64,000 nucleotides of DNA, taken from positions 62,001 to 126,000 of the forward strand of contig NZ_RCNS01000003.1 in NCBI RefSeq assembly GCF_009725995.1, read 5' to 3'. The notes below the pieces were generated by a model. It saw only the letters and a program-made list of their open reading frames with translations, was not told where the DNA came from and searched no databases. Position 1 is the first letter of the stretch, and the number at the start of each line of letters is the position of its first letter. The DNA comes from Zobellia laminariae (lineage in GTDB: Bacteria; Bacteroidota; Bacteroidia; Flavobacteriales; Flavobacteriaceae). Positions 63,460 to 64,000 of the stretch are shown one piece after another. The position numbers were made by a program, and so were the translations under genes.

Positions 63460-64000
63460 TTATTTTGCTCTTCTAATTAAAATAGCCCAGTCTTGTTGCT
63501 TTTTATCTGGAGATTTTCCTAAATCTACAACTGCACCACCAGATACTTTTTTGACTTTAGATTTTCTTAGGTCTCCTCCTTTTTTAGGATTGAACCATAA
63601 TACTTCAAAATCTCCGGTAGCATTAGATAAATCTAATTTAGATGTTGGAACTGAATTAAGATACACTACATATACTTCGTTTTCTTTTGCCAAACAGTAC
63701 ACGGTATTTTTATTCTCCTTATTACCAACAAGGTCATTTCTGTTTTCAGTTTCCCAAAACGGAATATCGTTGTTTTTTAAGAAGTCCACTGCATGAACGG
63801 CTTGGTCCCAAAACAGGTCTCTTGAACGGTAATCTTCACAAGAAAGGTCTGAATGAGGATGTGCATATCCAAAATACCATTCATTACCCCATCCACCTGC
63901 CATAAACGTACCCCATAAGGCATTTCTACGTGCGTTATCATGATCAGGATTTTCAGCATCCGTAATTAACGAATGTTGTGCGTCACCGGGTTCATCAACT
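63460..64000 (-). CDS. DUF5060-type glycosidase, C-terminal part (runs off the window)
   Basis: The open frame continues to the window edge with no start (codons can be read from 63999), so only the last 180 residues are seen. It shows DEPGDAQHSLITDAENPDHDNARRN in parts, WGTFMAGGWGNEWYFGYAHPHSDL, then CEDYRSRDLFWDQAVHAVDFL, the end of the catalytic barrel, and a C-terminal beta domain (VYCLAKENEVYVVYLNSVP, EVLWFNPKKGGDL) like the collagen-binding-like domain found in these proteins. The first 10 codons at the window edge are DEPGDAQHSL. Members are putative glycosidases in marine polysaccharide loci. Confidence 0.75.
   Translation of the reverse strand, partial: VDEPGDAQHSLITDAENPDHDNARRNALWGTFMAGGWGNEWYFGYAHPHSDLSCEDYRSRDLFWDQAVHAVDFLKNNDIPFWETENRNDLVGNKENKNTVYCLAKENEVYVVYLNSVPTSKLDLSNATGDFEVLWFNPKKGGDLRKSKVKKVSGGAVVDLGKSPDKKQQDWAILIRRAK

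Overview
The window is low-GC DNA with the gene content of a marine Flavobacteriaceae (Bacteroidota): SusC/SusD outer-membrane uptake pairs, a one-piece hybrid two-component regulator (HTCS), formylglycine sulfatases, many Sec-exported proteins and lipoproteins, and few Shine-Dalgarno sites. A Zobellia/Maribacter-like genus would fit, but I cannot prove the genus from this stretch. No rRNA, tRNA, CRISPR array or complete insertion sequence was found.

Layout. (1) 0.9-14.9 kb: a tightly packed, often overlapping run of mostly exported proteins of little known function (glycan-binding-like, Asp-box propeller, two DKNYY paralogues, three MORN/YwqK-type repeat proteins), ending in a membrane fatty-acid hydroxylase; miaE lies convergent to it. 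(2) 15.7-25.8 kb: an acetate uptake and assimilation locus. It holds a zinc-ribbon/HTH transposase-like regulator, a porin, a two-subunit Na+/organic-acid symporter, a symporter-histidine-kinase fusion of the CrbS type, a receiver-only regulator and acetyl-CoA synthetase. (3) 26.0-29.8 kb: a Cys-rich protein of unknown role and a beta-propeller lipoprotein. (4) 30.0-37.8 kb: a DeoR regulator divergent from SusC-SusD-Na+ symporter-MurQ, best read as a muramic-acid (MurNAc) scavenging locus. It lies between two roughly 100-bp direct repeats, each ending in the same terminator. (5) 38.0-47.3 kb, minus strand: a sulfatase, then a four-gene operon (Rieske-glutamate-synthase fusion, unknown protein, YjeF_N-like protein, Pycsar-effector-like membrane protein) and a large metallophosphoesterase-like/kinase-like/Omp85 protein with a Crp-type regulator. 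(6) 48.3-51.5 kb: a guanine-deaminase-like enzyme, a sugar acetyltransferase, an AraC regulator, a peroxiredoxin-like protein and DoxX. (7) 51.6-64.0 kb: a uronate-polysaccharide degradation locus: kduI-kduD-DUF4861 diverging from HTCS, then GH88, a beta-helix protein, a sulfatase and the 3' end of a DUF5060-type glycosidase. GH88 would release 4,5-unsaturated uronates, and KduI and KduD would carry the product on to 2-keto-3-deoxygluconate. No SusC/D belongs to this part within the window.

Three genes (the 15.76 kb regulator, the 22.66 kb receiver, the 39.5 kb sulfatase) are each broken by a single-base length difference in an A/T homopolymer. This points to sequencing error, slippage-based expression or recent decay. 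The 15.88 kb site is also a perfectly phased -1 slippery heptamer.

The most promising new signals are: a pair of identical-geometry inverted repeats (TGCAA-N7-TTGCA) at the DeoR/SusC promoter; a C-rich motif shared by the kdu/HTCS and GH88 promoters; the repeat-flanked MurQ cassette; the metabolic operon carrying an orphan Pycsar-like effector; and the three-domain Omp85 fusion whose phosphoesterase motifs are degenerate.
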